From: JAZTYK01 sp045636925
GTDB lineage: Bacteria > Bacillota > Clostridia > Oscillospirales > Butyricicoccaceae
Reading direction: 5' to 3'
Assembly (NCBI GenBank): GCA_045636925.1
Contig: JAZTYK010000005.1
Coordinates: 1 to 64,000, forward strand
DNA: 64,000 bases
Shown here: in pieces, positions 44,035 to 52,223 of the stretch
Numbering within the stretch: the first letter of the stretch is position 1
Layout: every line of letters begins with the position of its first letter
Translations under genes and position numbers: made by a program
The notes under the pieces: model-generated
Databases searched by the model: none
The model's input: only the letters and a program-made list of their open reading frames with translations
Told to the model about the DNA's origin: nothing

Positions 44035-44535
44035 ATGACCTTTGAACAAGTGTACGAAGCCTATTTCCGGGATATTTACCGGTACATCCTGGGCCTCTCC
44101 GGCGATGCGCATCTGGCCGAAGAGATCACGGCAGATACTTTTTTCAAGGCCCTGCGCTCCATTGACAAATTCCGCGGAGACTGCGATATTCGGGTGTGGC
44201 TGTGCCAGATCGCAAAAAACGCCTACTACACCCACCTGCAGCGCAGCCGCCGCACCGTCTCTGCCGAAGATGCCCCCTTGCACCCCGCCCCTGACCCGTC
44301 CCCGCCCCTGGACGAGCAGTTGGCGCGGCAGGATACCGCCCGTCGGGCGCAGGTCCTGCTGCACACCCTGCCCGAGCCTTATAAAGAGGTCTTTCTGTGG
44401 CGGGTTTACGCCGAGCTCAGTTTCAAAGAGATCGGCGCACTGTTTGATAAAACCGACAACTGGGCCTGCGTGACCTATCACCGGGCCAGAATGATGCTGA
44501 AACGCAGATTGGAGGAACAAGATGAAACGAAATGA
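44035..44535 (+). CDS. ECF-type sigma-70 family RNA polymerase sigma factor
   Basis: Encodes 166 aa. Region 2 (about 5-70: YFRDIYRYILGLSGDAHLAEE, in part) and region 4 (about 105-160: PEPYKEVFLWRVYAELSFKEIGALF, in part, with the HTH) are present, without regions 1 or 3. The last 14 bases overlap the next gene, an anti-sigma factor, so the two are coupled. GGTGGTGATGGAG precedes the ATG. The stimulus and regulon are unknown. Confidence 0.93.
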   Translation: MTFEQVYEAYFRDIYRYILGLSGDAHLAEEITADTFFKALRSIDKFRGDCDIRVWLCQIAKNAYYTHLQRSRRTVSAEDAPLHPAPDPSPPLDEQLARQDTARRAQVLLHTLPEPYKEVFLWRVYAELSFKEIGALFDKTDNWACVTYHRARMMLKRRLEEQDETK

Positions 44536-45610
44536 TTGCAGCATTGTACAAGACCTGCTGCCTTTATATATGGAAGATATGCTGCAGCCCGACACCGTGG
44601 ACTATGTGAATGATCACCTGTCCGGCTGCGAGACCTGCACCAACCTTTTGGCAGAATTAAAAAGCGCCGATACCCCCGCACCCGATGCGGAGGATGCCCG
44701 AACGGGCGACCAGCAGGTGTTGAAATTGCTTTGGAAAAAATTAACGCTGCAAAGTTCAATCGTCGAGATTTTAAGTGTCGTCTACCTGATCCTCCATTGT
44801 TTCCCCTGGACAGAGCCGCAGAGTATAAAAGATGCCTCTCATGGGTTCTTCCTTCTTGTTTTCACCTTGTTCCCCCTCTTTATGGGCGTATCCGAGGCGT
44901 TTTGCGGTCCTCTTCCCAGAAACAAAACCTTATTACGCACCGCCATCATTCTTCCCGTTGCGCTGCTTCCACTACTCTATCTTATCGGTAATGTGCAAAC
45001 GCTTCTTCTCGAGTTTTCACAAGGCAAATACGAAAACGCAGCACCGGCGTTTCGCCACGAAACCGTATGGAGCCTACTTTCCGCGGCAATACGCCCCGCC
45101 TTTCTTTTAACCGTCGTCTGCGGCATCCTCATTACCGTCATTTCTTTATATCATCTTTGGAGCAATCACTTGCAGCAATACCCTCCCGCTCCCGACAAGC
45201 GAATCCGTTTCTTCACGAGGCTCACTTTCTGTTTTTCCATCTTAATCTTTCTTTTGCATTTCATTCCCTTGCCAACTCACAACAACGCAAATATCTATCC
45301 CTTCGCTACGATCAATTTATTTTATGGAGCGATCCCTTTTTGTTTCGCAATCGTCGCTTGTCTTTGCCACATTTCCAGTTTGAAAGGTGCGGTTTTGGCT
45401 GCGCTGCTAACTTTGCCTCTTCTTTTCTTCGCAATATGGCCCATTTTGGCTTTATGTTTCCCTTCTGCCGTTCCCAATTATTTTTGGATGGGGTCATACT
45501 CGCTTGCGCCGCTTTACAACATCCTCTTTTTCTTCCTGTCCATCCTTCTGTCCGCAACTGCTATTTGCAGTGTATGGTACAAGTTGAAACAACAAACCAG
45601 AGAGAAATAG
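44522..45610 (+). CDS. Zinc-finger anti-sigma factor with large polytopic membrane domain
   Basis: Encodes 362 aa. The N-terminal zinc-binding anti-sigma domain has the H-x3-C-x2-C pattern in HLSGCETC (about residues 32-39). The C-terminal 270 residues hold about seven or eight hydrophobic segments, more than the single segment usual for such proteins, suggesting a sensory membrane module. From about 44740 the DNA becomes visibly more AT-rich than its neighbours. It is coupled to the sigma gene by a 14-base overlap and should hold it inactive at the membrane. Confidence 0.88.
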   Translation: MKRNDCSIVQDLLPLYMEDMLQPDTVDYVNDHLSGCETCTNLLAELKSADTPAPDAEDARTGDQQVLKLLWKKLTLQSSIVEILSVVYLILHCFPWTEPQSIKDASHGFFLLVFTLFPLFMGVSEAFCGPLPRNKTLLRTAIILPVALLPLLYLIGNVQTLLLEFSQGKYENAAPAFRHETVWSLLSAAIRPAFLLTVVCGILITVISLYHLWSNHLQQYPPAPDKRIRFFTRLTFCFSILIFLLHFIPLPTHNNANIYPFATINLFYGAIPFCFAIVACLCHISSLKGAVLAALLTLPLLFFAIWPILALCFPSAVPNYFWMGSYSLAPLYNILFFFLSILLSATAICSVWYKLKQQTREK

Positions 45611-45652
45611 CGAATCCCCTTTTCGTTTTTTATAACCCCCAAAAAAGCAGCG

Positions 45653-45681
45653 ACTGCCGCACCCAAGCCGGGTGCGGCAGT
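45653..45681. terminator. Bidirectional terminator between anti-sigma gene and LysR gene
   Basis: ACTGCCGCACCC and GGGTGCGGCAGT with a 5-base loop; A-run upstream (minus-strand T-run) and T-rich plus-strand tail. Confidence 0.85.
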
Positions 45682-45697
45682 TGTTGTATTTCTTCCA

Positions 45698-46594
45698 TTA
45701 TCGCTCCGCCAGCAGGCTTTCGATGAGTTTTTCTGCCGCATGAGAAGGCGCGGTGCGGCCATCGGTAACCAGGCAGATATTCCGCTCCGGCGGCAGCTCG
45801 GTGACATTCAGAGCAAACAGCTTGCCGCTATCCAGATAGGACCGGGCAAAGGGCTCGGAAATGCAGCCGATACCCATATCCCGCAGGGCAAACTGCACGA
45901 TCAGGCTGCTGGTGGCCAGTTCAAACTCCGGTCGGGCACGCAGCTTGTATCCGGCCAGCCAGGACTCCAAAAACCGCCAGCTGCTGGTTCGCTTTTCCAG
46001 GCAGATCAACGGAAGTTCGCACAGTTGCGCCGGGGTGATAGGGATGCCCTCCAGATGTCCAAAGCCCCCTCGGCTGGCCACAAAGATCTCCCGGATGGGC
46101 CGTACGGGGTACACCTGCATCCAAGGCTGTTTTTCCGCGATAGGATCGGTGACGGCGGCAAAGTCGATCTGCCCTGCCTGCAGCTGTCGCAGCGCCTCGG
46201 GAGTGGGACCGTTGCTCACATGAATATGGATGCCGGGATAGGTCTTGTGAAAAGCCTGCAAATGCTCCAAAAGGAAAAACTCCAGGGTCAGGTCTGATGC
46301 GCCGATGCTGACAGCACCCTCTTCCAGACCGGTGATCTGGCGCATATATTGCTCGCCACGGCTGAGCTCACTGATGCCGGCCTCCACAAACTGAAACAGC
46401 GCTCTGCCCTCGGCGGTCAGGGTAACACCCTTGGAGCCACGAATCAGCAGACTGCACCGAAGCTCCTGCTCCAGCTGCCGGATGCACTGGCTCACCGCCG
46501 GCTGTGAAATATACAGTTCCTGCGCTGCACGGGTGATGCCGCCGCACCGGGCCACGTGGTAAAACACCCGATACCATTCCAGATCTACTGCCAT
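45698..46594 (-). CDS. LysR family transcriptional regulator
   Basis: Encodes 298 aa from ATG 46594 (AAGGAG upstream); the frame stays open far beyond but without a site. The N-terminal HTH (TRAAQELYISQPAVSQCIRQ) and a C-terminal substrate-binding-like domain are standard. It is divergent from the creatininase-family gene across a 153-base intergenic region with TATAAT boxes on both strands, so it probably regulates that gene and itself. The effector is unknown. Confidence 0.92.
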   Translation of the reverse strand: MAVDLEWYRVFYHVARCGGITRAAQELYISQPAVSQCIRQLEQELRCSLLIRGSKGVTLTAEGRALFQFVEAGISELSRGEQYMRQITGLEEGAVSIGASDLTLEFFLLEHLQAFHKTYPGIHIHVSNGPTPEALRQLQAGQIDFAAVTDPIAEKQPWMQVYPVRPIREIFVASRGGFGHLEGIPITPAQLCELPLICLEKRTSSWRFLESWLAGYKLRARPEFELATSSLIVQFALRDMGIGCISEPFARSYLDSGKLFALNVTELPPERNICLVTDGRTAPSHAAEKLIESLLAER

Positions 46595-46747
46595 AATCAC
46601 CGCTCCTTCTTGTAAGCATGCGTGGTATTTGTTATTATTATAACAACAAGCCGCGCAAAAAGCAAAAGAAATCTCTTTTCTTTCTTCTGCAGCGGTAGTA
46701 TAATGAGGCAAAAAGCAACATATTTCCCCTTGAAAGGAGTTTTTTCC

Positions 46748-47515
46748 ATGAAAAAATCTTACCGCTGGGATCATCTGCCCTCCCCCGCCATCCATGCGTT
46801 GGCTGCGCAGGAGGCCATTGTGCTGATTCCTCTGGGCTCTACCGAGCAGCACGGCCCGCATCTGCCCGTGGGAACCGATGCCATCCTGGCTACTTATTTT
46901 GCCGAAGAAACCGCCAAAGCGCTGAATGAACAGGGCAAGCCCTGTCTGGTGGCGCCTACCATCGCTCCCGCCAATTCCATGCATCACATGAACTTTGCCG
47001 GCAGCATCAGTCTGGAGCCCGAGACCTATATGCACCAGCTGCGCGAAATGTGCCGCGCCATCGCCCGCCACGGCTTCCGCCGCATCGTGCTGGTGAACGG
47101 ACACGGCGGCAACTCGCATCCCACCCAGGCCGCACTGGTGAACATCAACCGCGAGCTGGGCTTCCCCGTGTATTTCCTGGGTTATTGGTCCGGCACCGAT
47201 GAAAGCAAGTTCTTAGAGAGCCAAAAGGGTATCATCCACGCCTGCGAAAGCGAGACTTCTCTGATGCTGGCTGTGGACGAAAGCCTGGTAGATCCCATCT
47301 ATAAAGAGACAAAAGGCAACCCCGGCAGCGTCACGCCGCTGGAGGAGGCCGGACTCATCAGCACCTTCCATACCATGGAATCCCACACCGAAAACGGTGT
47401 CATGGGCAATTCCTATCTGGCCACCAAGGAAAAGGGTCAGGCTATGATCGCCGAAATGGTGGGCAATCTGACCCGCATCCTCTCTGATGACTGCCTGTGG
47501 CACGGCAGAGTGTAA
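46748..47515 (+). CDS. Creatininase family amidohydrolase
   Basis: Encodes 255 aa from ATG 46748 (AAAGGAG upstream). The metal-binding STEQHGPHLPVGTDA motif and VLVNGHGGNSH are hallmarks of the creatininase/MftE family, and an acidic ESETSLML segment supplies further ligands. Members hydrolyse cyclic amides or peptides; the substrate here is unknown. It is divergent from a LysR regulator, likely its controller. Confidence 0.9.
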   Translation: MKKSYRWDHLPSPAIHALAAQEAIVLIPLGSTEQHGPHLPVGTDAILATYFAEETAKALNEQGKPCLVAPTIAPANSMHHMNFAGSISLEPETYMHQLREMCRAIARHGFRRIVLVNGHGGNSHPTQAALVNINRELGFPVYFLGYWSGTDESKFLESQKGIIHACESETSLMLAVDESLVDPIYKETKGNPGSVTPLEEAGLISTFHTMESHTENGVMGNSYLATKEKGQAMIAEMVGNLTRILSDDCLWHGRV

Positions 47516-47566
47516 AACCCCGCCAAAAGAACGAATTCTGATCACGATTTTGCAGTTTTTGATCAT

Positions 47567-47602
47567 AAAAATGCGCAAGCCGATTATGGTTTGCGCATTT
47601 TT
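47567..47602 (+). terminator. Terminator of the creatininase-family gene
   Basis: AAAATGCGCAAGCC and GGTTTGCGCATTTT form a long stem followed by T residues. Confidence 0.8.
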
Positions 47603-47628
47603 GCCGCCAAATTTGCCCGCGGGAACAG

Positions 47629-47657
47629 TTGCCTGCCTCCTGCAAGTATGCTATAAT
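47629..47657 (+). promoter_or_regulatory. Promoter of the nitroreductase gene
   Basis: TTGCCT and TATAAT are 17 bases apart, 44 bases before the gene start. Confidence 0.75.
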
Positions 47658-47700
47658 AGTTAAGTGATCAAAATCACATTCCCGAAAAGGAGTATGTTAC

Positions 47701-48213
47701 ATGGATTTTTTGGAACTGGCCAAAGGCCGTTATTCCGTTCGCAAGTTTGACCCCCGCCCGGTAGAGGAGGAAAAGCTGCAGAAGATTCTGGAGGCCGGCA
47801 GAGTTGCCCCCACCGCCAAAAACATGCAGCCCCAGCGCATCTATGTGCTGGAAAGCCCCGAAGCCATGACTGCCATCCGCGAGATCACCACCATGGCCTT
47901 TGACGCGCCCATGGTACTGGTGCTGTGCGGCAACCCCGGCGCAGGCTGGGTGAATCCCTTCAACAACCGCAATTCCACCGAGATGGACTGCAGCATCGTG
48001 CTGACCCATATGATGCTGGAGGCCGCCAACCTGGGTCTGGGCACCACTTGGGTTGGCTGGTTTGACACCGCCGCCGTCAAGCAGCGTTTTGACATCCCCG
48101 CCGAGGAAGAAGTCTACGCCCTGCTGCCCCTGGGCTATCCCGCAGAGAATTGCCGCCCTGCCCGTATTCACGAGGTGCGCAAGGATCTGAGCGAAACCGT
48201 AGTAAGAAAATAA
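47701..48213 (+). CDS. Nitroreductase family flavoprotein
   Basis: Encodes 170 aa. It shows the FMN-binding RYSVRKFDPRPVEEEKL start, RVAPTAKNMQPQ, and the family core MEAANLGLGTTWVGWF. It is a small FMN-dependent NAD(P)H oxidoreductase of the nitroreductase fold; physiological substrates are not readable. AAAGGAG precedes the ATG. It lies 40 bases before an Fe-S aldo-keto reductase, so both may act in reductive metabolism from one promoter. Confidence 0.92.
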   Translation: MDFLELAKGRYSVRKFDPRPVEEEKLQKILEAGRVAPTAKNMQPQRIYVLESPEAMTAIREITTMAFDAPMVLVLCGNPGAGWVNPFNNRNSTEMDCSIVLTHMMLEAANLGLGTTWVGWFDTAAVKQRFDIPAEEEVYALLPLGYPAENCRPARIHEVRKDLSETVVRK

Positions 48214-48253
48214 ACAAATATACACATTCTGATACAAAACGGAGGAATGACAG

Positions 48254-49402
48254 ATGCAGTACAGAGATTTTGGTAAAACCGGGCTGAAGGTTTCTGCCCT
48301 TGGCTTTGGCATGATGCGCCTGCCCTTGCTGGACGGCACCCAGGGCAGCTTTGACCGTGATGTGACCAATCTGGTGGACAAGGAGACTTCCATCCGGATG
48401 CTGCGCCACGCCATCGACAACGGTCTGAATTACGTAGACACCGCCTACAACTACTTAAACGGCACCAGTGAGCTGATCACCGGCGAGGCACTGAAGGACG
48501 GCTACCGCGAGAAGGTATTTCTCGCCACCAAGTCCCCCGTTTGGCTGTATGAGAGCGAAGACGACTTTGACCGTCTGCTGGACGAACAGCTGAAGAAGCT
48601 GCAGACCGACCACATCGACTTTTACCTGCTGCACTCTCTGCACGGTGAGCGCTTTGATGAGAAGATCCTGAAGTTCAACACCATTGAAAAGATGAAGGCT
48701 GCCAAGGCTGCCGGCAAGATCCGCTATATGGGCTTTTCTTTCCACGATGACCTGGCTTCTTTCAAGCGCATCGTAGACGCTGCTGACTGGGATTTCTGCC
48801 AGATCCAGCTGAACTATGTGGACGTGGAATATCAGGCAGGCATCGAGGGTCTGGAATACGCCGCCTCCAAGGGTCTGGCGGTGGTCATCATGGAGCCCCT
48901 GCGCGGTGGCAGCCTGGTGAATGTGCCCGCACCCGTCAAGGCTATCTTTGACAAGATGGGCAAGACCCCCGTACAGGCCGCACTGGACTTTTTGTGGGAT
49001 CGTCCCGAAGTCAGCCTGCTGCTGAGCGGCATGGGCTATCAGGAACAGGTGGAAGAGAACATGGCTTATGCCGATGCTTCTGCCGTGGGCAAGCTCAGCG
49101 ATGAAGAGCGTGCTATGATGATGCAGGCCAAGGAAGAGCGCCGCAAGTTCTTCAACATTCCCTGCACCGCCTGTAACTACTGTAACATCTGTCCCCAGCA
49201 GATCGCCATTCCCGCCATCTTTAAGGCCATGAACCGCTATGGCATGGGCGAGGAAAGCGGCGGCAAGCGCGATTACAAGGCCATCGCCGAACAGGGCAAT
49301 GTGGGCGATCAGTGCATCGGCTGCAAGGCCTGCGAAGGCATCTGCCCCCAGCACATTGAGATCAGCAGCTGGATGCCCAAGATCCATAACATTCTGGGCT
49401 AA
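48254..49402 (+). CDS. Aldo/keto reductase with C-terminal 4Fe-4S ferredoxin domain
   Basis: Encodes 382 aa. The TIM-barrel AKR domain (about 1-285) has DTAYNYLNGTSE with the catalytic Asp/Tyr and KVFLATKSP. The C-terminus has CTACNYCNICPQ and CIGCKACEGICPQ, two cysteine sets for Fe-S clusters. Such fusions are common in anaerobic Firmicutes; the substrate is unknown. GGAGG precedes the ATG. It is followed closely by a small unknown gene and a lipoprotein. Confidence 0.93.
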   Translation: MQYRDFGKTGLKVSALGFGMMRLPLLDGTQGSFDRDVTNLVDKETSIRMLRHAIDNGLNYVDTAYNYLNGTSELITGEALKDGYREKVFLATKSPVWLYESEDDFDRLLDEQLKKLQTDHIDFYLLHSLHGERFDEKILKFNTIEKMKAAKAAGKIRYMGFSFHDDLASFKRIVDAADWDFCQIQLNYVDVEYQAGIEGLEYAASKGLAVVIMEPLRGGSLVNVPAPVKAIFDKMGKTPVQAALDFLWDRPEVSLLLSGMGYQEQVEENMAYADASAVGKLSDEERAMMMQAKEERRKFFNIPCTACNYCNICPQQIAIPAIFKAMNRYGMGEESGGKRDYKAIAEQGNVGDQCIGCKACEGICPQHIEISSWMPKIHNILG

Positions 49403-49418
49403 ATCCCGGGAGGTTTTT

Positions 49419-49700
49419 ATGGTCACCGTATTCAATCGGGTCAAGCTGTTTGCCGATTCTTCGTCAGAAGCTGCCGCAAAGGTGTGGAGCACCCTGCGGC
49501 AGCATCACATCCCCTACACCATGAAAACCCTGCAGAATCACAGCACCTTTGGCAAAAACCTGCACTATCGCTATAGCATGTCGGCAGGTGGTGGCGGTAT
49601 GGGTGCCGCGCCCTTTGCCGACCAGATGCAGTATACCTACATTATTTATGTGCGGCGGAAGGATGCAGCCCGGGCACGGGAAGTTTGTCATTTGTCCTGA
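49419..49700 (+). CDS. Unknown small soluble protein (93 aa)
   Basis: Encodes 93 aa from ATG 49419, with GGGAGG 5 bases upstream and 16 bases after the aldo-keto reductase gene. It begins VTVFNRVKLFADSSSEAAAK and contains a glycine-rich MSAGGGGMGAAPF; it ends with an ArgArg-rich helix. The pattern (a residue run, then YTYIIYVRRKD) recalls small proteins that sense or modify, but I recognise no family. Ribosome site and operon position support it as real. Confidence 0.7.
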   Translation: MVTVFNRVKLFADSSSEAAAKVWSTLRQHHIPYTMKTLQNHSTFGKNLHYRYSMSAGGGGMGAAPFADQMQYTYIIYVRRKDAARAREVCHLS

Positions 49701-49714
49701 CGCAAGGAGTCTAT

Positions 49715-50155
49715 ATGAAAAAACTACTGATTTGTCTGCTTGCTCTCCTGCTGCTGGCAGGCTGTACCCCCGGCGCAAAAGATGACGGTGCCGATTCCAC
49801 CGGTCGGTATGCACTGCTGCCCAAGGGCGAGTGCTCCAGTCTGGTGGTAAACTGGCTGTATCCCGATGACGCCTTCGATGCGGATTTTAATTCGGTGAAG
49901 CTGGACCTTTCCAACATCGAAAAGTATGTAGATCCCGATGCGGATACCAGCGGTGGCGGTGCCAATCTGAACAATCTGATGGGTTCTTTGGGGTTTCAGG
50001 GTCGGTCTTTCCTCAAGGCCGAGCCCATTGGCATTGACGATGACGGCGCTAAGCAGGTGGCAAAAAAGAAGCCCTATATTTACCTGTATATCGAGGGCAA
50101 GGACGGCCGCAGCTTCAAGGTGCGTCTGAAGTACGACAGTACTATCCACGATTAA
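49715..50155 (+). CDS. Putative lipoprotein of unknown function
   Basis: Encodes 146 aa from ATG 49715 (AAGGAG upstream). The signal peptide MKKLLICLLALLLLAGC ends in a lipobox with Cys17. The mature part is acidic, with a predicted flexible GADSTG linker and a soluble domain; no family is recognised. It lies 14 bases after the small unknown gene and is followed by a strong terminator, closing this operon. Confidence 0.8.
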   Translation: MKKLLICLLALLLLAGCTPGAKDDGADSTGRYALLPKGECSSLVVNWLYPDDAFDADFNSVKLDLSNIEKYVDPDADTSGGGANLNNLMGSLGFQGRSFLKAEPIGIDDDGAKQVAKKKPYIYLYIEGKDGRSFKVRLKYDSTIHD

Positions 50156-50165
50156 TTTGTTTTTA

Positions 50166-50207
50166 CAAAAGAACTCCTCCGTAACCAGTACGGAGGAGTT
50201 CTTTTTG
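50166..50207. terminator. Bidirectional terminator
   Basis: AAAGAACTCCTCCGTA and TACGGAGGAGTTCTTT with a 6-base loop and A/T runs separate convergent genes. Confidence 0.92.
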
Positions 50208-51269
50208 TTATTCCATGGTGACCGTTTGGTCTTTGTCCACAAGACAGATCCAGCTGTTGCCCGCATTGGCGGTAAAGGCACTGCCGTCTGCCCCGGTGAT
50301 GATCAGGGCATCTTCTGCATCGCCTTTTGCCCAGCGGATCGTTTCATAGCCTCCCTGAGAAATGTACCAGCCGCTGCCGCCCACAAGATCCACCTCTACA
50401 TGGTAGCCGTCTGGATACTTGCGCTGCTCGGTCTGCAGTACAAAGACGTTCTTCACCGTCACATCCGCGCCGGTCTTGTAATCCTGCCGCAGGGCATCTC
50501 CAAAATAGCGGACGTAGCGCCCGGTTTCTCTGTCATAACGGAACTCGGTGATGTAGCTGCGGGAAAAGGGAACCGTTACCCGGGCGCAAGTGCCCTCGGC
50601 AGGGGTCTCTGCCCGGGCTTCTTTCCGGAAGGATACAAATGCTTTGCGGGGCTCCTGCAAGGGCGCGTCCCACTGTTTGGCGGCAATGCCTTTGCTCAGC
50701 TCCCCGCCGGAGGTGTACAGCGTGTGCTCATAAGCCAAGCCGTTGCTTTCGCGGAAGGCATACTTGCCAAGGCTGCCGATCATATCAAAATCCAAAAGAC
50801 CGGTGGCTTTGATATGGGGTGTGCAGTACACATTGTCAGACCCGTTGTGCACATATACCGCCTGCAGGCCCAGCGCCAAATCTACAAAAGGATAGCGAGC
50901 AGAGCGCACCGTGCCGATCTGCCCCACAGCGGCAATGTCCTCGTACACCGCCATCAGCCGGGTAATGCCACCCTCTACATAGGTCTCAAAAATCAACTGG
51001 GCATCATTCAGTCCGGTCTGCACCGTCTGCGCCTGCTTCAGGTTGTTGATCATCAGCGCCACCGGGCGACGGATCAGCATTGCTTCGCCGATGGGCAGAC
51101 CGGTCAATGGACTGTAAGGCACATCTTCGGGTGGCGGGGTCTGGGCATCGTCCTCTGTGCCCGGATTCGGTGTCGGGTCGTTCTTGGGCGGGTCTTCCCT
51201 GCGGCAGGCGCAAAGGCAAAGCAGCATCATAGCGGCAAGAAAAAGGGCCAGGGTTCTCTTTCGGGTCAT
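50208..51269 (-). CDS. DUF3048 family lipoprotein (YerB-like)
   Basis: Encodes 353 aa from ATG 51269 (AGGAGG upstream). A signal peptide with lipobox LCLCAC (Cys22) is followed by a proline-rich linker and the DUF3048 domain (PLTGLPIGEAMLIRRPVALMINN in part, GTVRSARYPFVDLALGLQAV in part, HNGSDN). The family is widespread in Firmicutes as exported lipoproteins; function is unknown. It is monocistronic. Confidence 0.9.
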   Translation of the reverse strand: MTRKRTLALFLAAMMLLCLCACRREDPPKNDPTPNPGTEDDAQTPPPEDVPYSPLTGLPIGEAMLIRRPVALMINNLKQAQTVQTGLNDAQLIFETYVEGGITRLMAVYEDIAAVGQIGTVRSARYPFVDLALGLQAVYVHNGSDNVYCTPHIKATGLLDFDMIGSLGKYAFRESNGLAYEHTLYTSGGELSKGIAAKQWDAPLQEPRKAFVSFRKEARAETPAEGTCARVTVPFSRSYITEFRYDRETGRYVRYFGDALRQDYKTGADVTVKNVFVLQTEQRKYPDGYHVEVDLVGGSGWYISQGGYETIRWAKGDAEDALIITGADGSAFTANAGNSWICLVDKDQTVTME

Positions 51270-51350
51270 AACAAGCCTCCTGTTCGCGAATGTTTGGCTC
51301 ATTTTACCACGGACAGGCTGGGGCTTTGTGCCGCCTTCTGTCGGCGGCAT

Positions 51351-51383
51351 GAAAAAGTCCCGGAGGCAGTTGCCTTCGGGACT
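51351..51383 (-). terminator. Terminator of tatD
   Basis: AGTCCCGAAGGC and GCCTCCGGGACT on the minus strand, followed by TTTTT, 16 bases past the tatD stop. Confidence 0.88.
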
Positions 51384-51398
51384 GTATGAGTAATTGAA

Positions 51399-52166
51399 TT
51401 ATTTGTCCAGACCGTAGAAGCGCAGGGCGTTTTGGGTGGTGATGCGCGCCATTTCCTCGGGGGTCAGTCCGCGCAGCTCTGCCATCTTTTGCAGGCTGTG
51501 CTTCATCAGACCGGAATCATTGCGCTTGCCTCGGTGGGGCACGGGAGTCAGATAGGGGCAGTCGGTCTCCAGCAGCAGGCGCTCTAAGGGCACGCTGCGG
51601 ATAACTTCGTGGCTGCGGCGGGCATTGTCAAAGGTAATGACGCCGTTAAACCCCAGATAATACCCCAGCTGCACCAGCTCGCGGGCTGTTTCGGCCGAGC
51701 CGGAATAGCAGTGGTACACGCCGCGGCACACCGGGTGCTGCCGTACTACCTCCAGCACGTCACGGGCGGCTTCACGCTCGTGGATCACCACCGGCATATT
51801 CAGTCGGCCGGCCAGTTCCATCTGGCGGACGAACACCTGCTTCTGCACATCACGGGGAGAAAAGTCGTAGTGGTAATCCAGGCCCATTTCGCCCAGCGCC
51901 AGCACCTTGGGATGGCGGCTCAGCTGCTCCAGCGCGGCGTAATCCTCCTCTGCGGCTTCGGCGGCATTGTGAGGATGAATGCCCACCACGGCATACACAT
52001 GGTCATGGGCTTCGGCCAGCGCCACGCTCTGGCGAGAGGTGGGCATATCGCAGCCGATGTTGCAGATATAGCCAACGCCCTGCCCGGGCATGGAAGCCAG
52101 CAGGCTGTCACGATCCTTGTCAAAGCGACGGTCGTCGTAATGGGCATGGGTATCAAACAAGATCAT
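51399..52166 (-). CDS. tatD: TatD family metal-dependent hydrolase
   Basis: Encodes 255 aa from ATG 52166 (AGGAGG upstream). Metal-binding motifs are FDTHAHYDD at the start, GEMGLDYHYDFS, VVIHEREA, YHCYSGS and LLETDCPYLTP. The family are Mg-dependent 3'-5' DNA exonucleases or deacylases. It lies 57 bases after metG, a common neighbour, though a hairpin separates them. Confidence 0.94.
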   Translation of the reverse strand: MILFDTHAHYDDRRFDKDRDSLLASMPGQGVGYICNIGCDMPTSRQSVALAEAHDHVYAVVGIHPHNAAEAAEEDYAALEQLSRHPKVLALGEMGLDYHYDFSPRDVQKQVFVRQMELAGRLNMPVVIHEREAARDVLEVVRQHPVCRGVYHCYSGSAETARELVQLGYYLGFNGVITFDNARRSHEVIRSVPLERLLLETDCPYLTPVPHRGKRNDSGLMKHSLQKMAELRGLTPEEMARITTQNALRFYGLDK

Positions 52167-52190
52167 AGGGGGTTCCTCCTGTTGAGAAAC

Positions 52191-52216
52191 GGCCACCGGC
52201 TTTTGTGCCGGTGGCC
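52191..52216 (-). terminator. Hairpin between metG and tatD
   Basis: GGCCACCGGC and GCCGGTGGCC with a 6-base loop follow the metG stop on the minus strand; the T-run is short, so termination may be partial. Confidence 0.55.
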
Positions 52217-52223
52217 GGGTTAC

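Noticed and set aside
45698..47119. LysR gene extended upstream to 473 codons
   Set aside because: The extra N-terminal part is open by chance, opposite the creatininase gene; ATG 46594 has the ribosome site and the HTH starts right after it.
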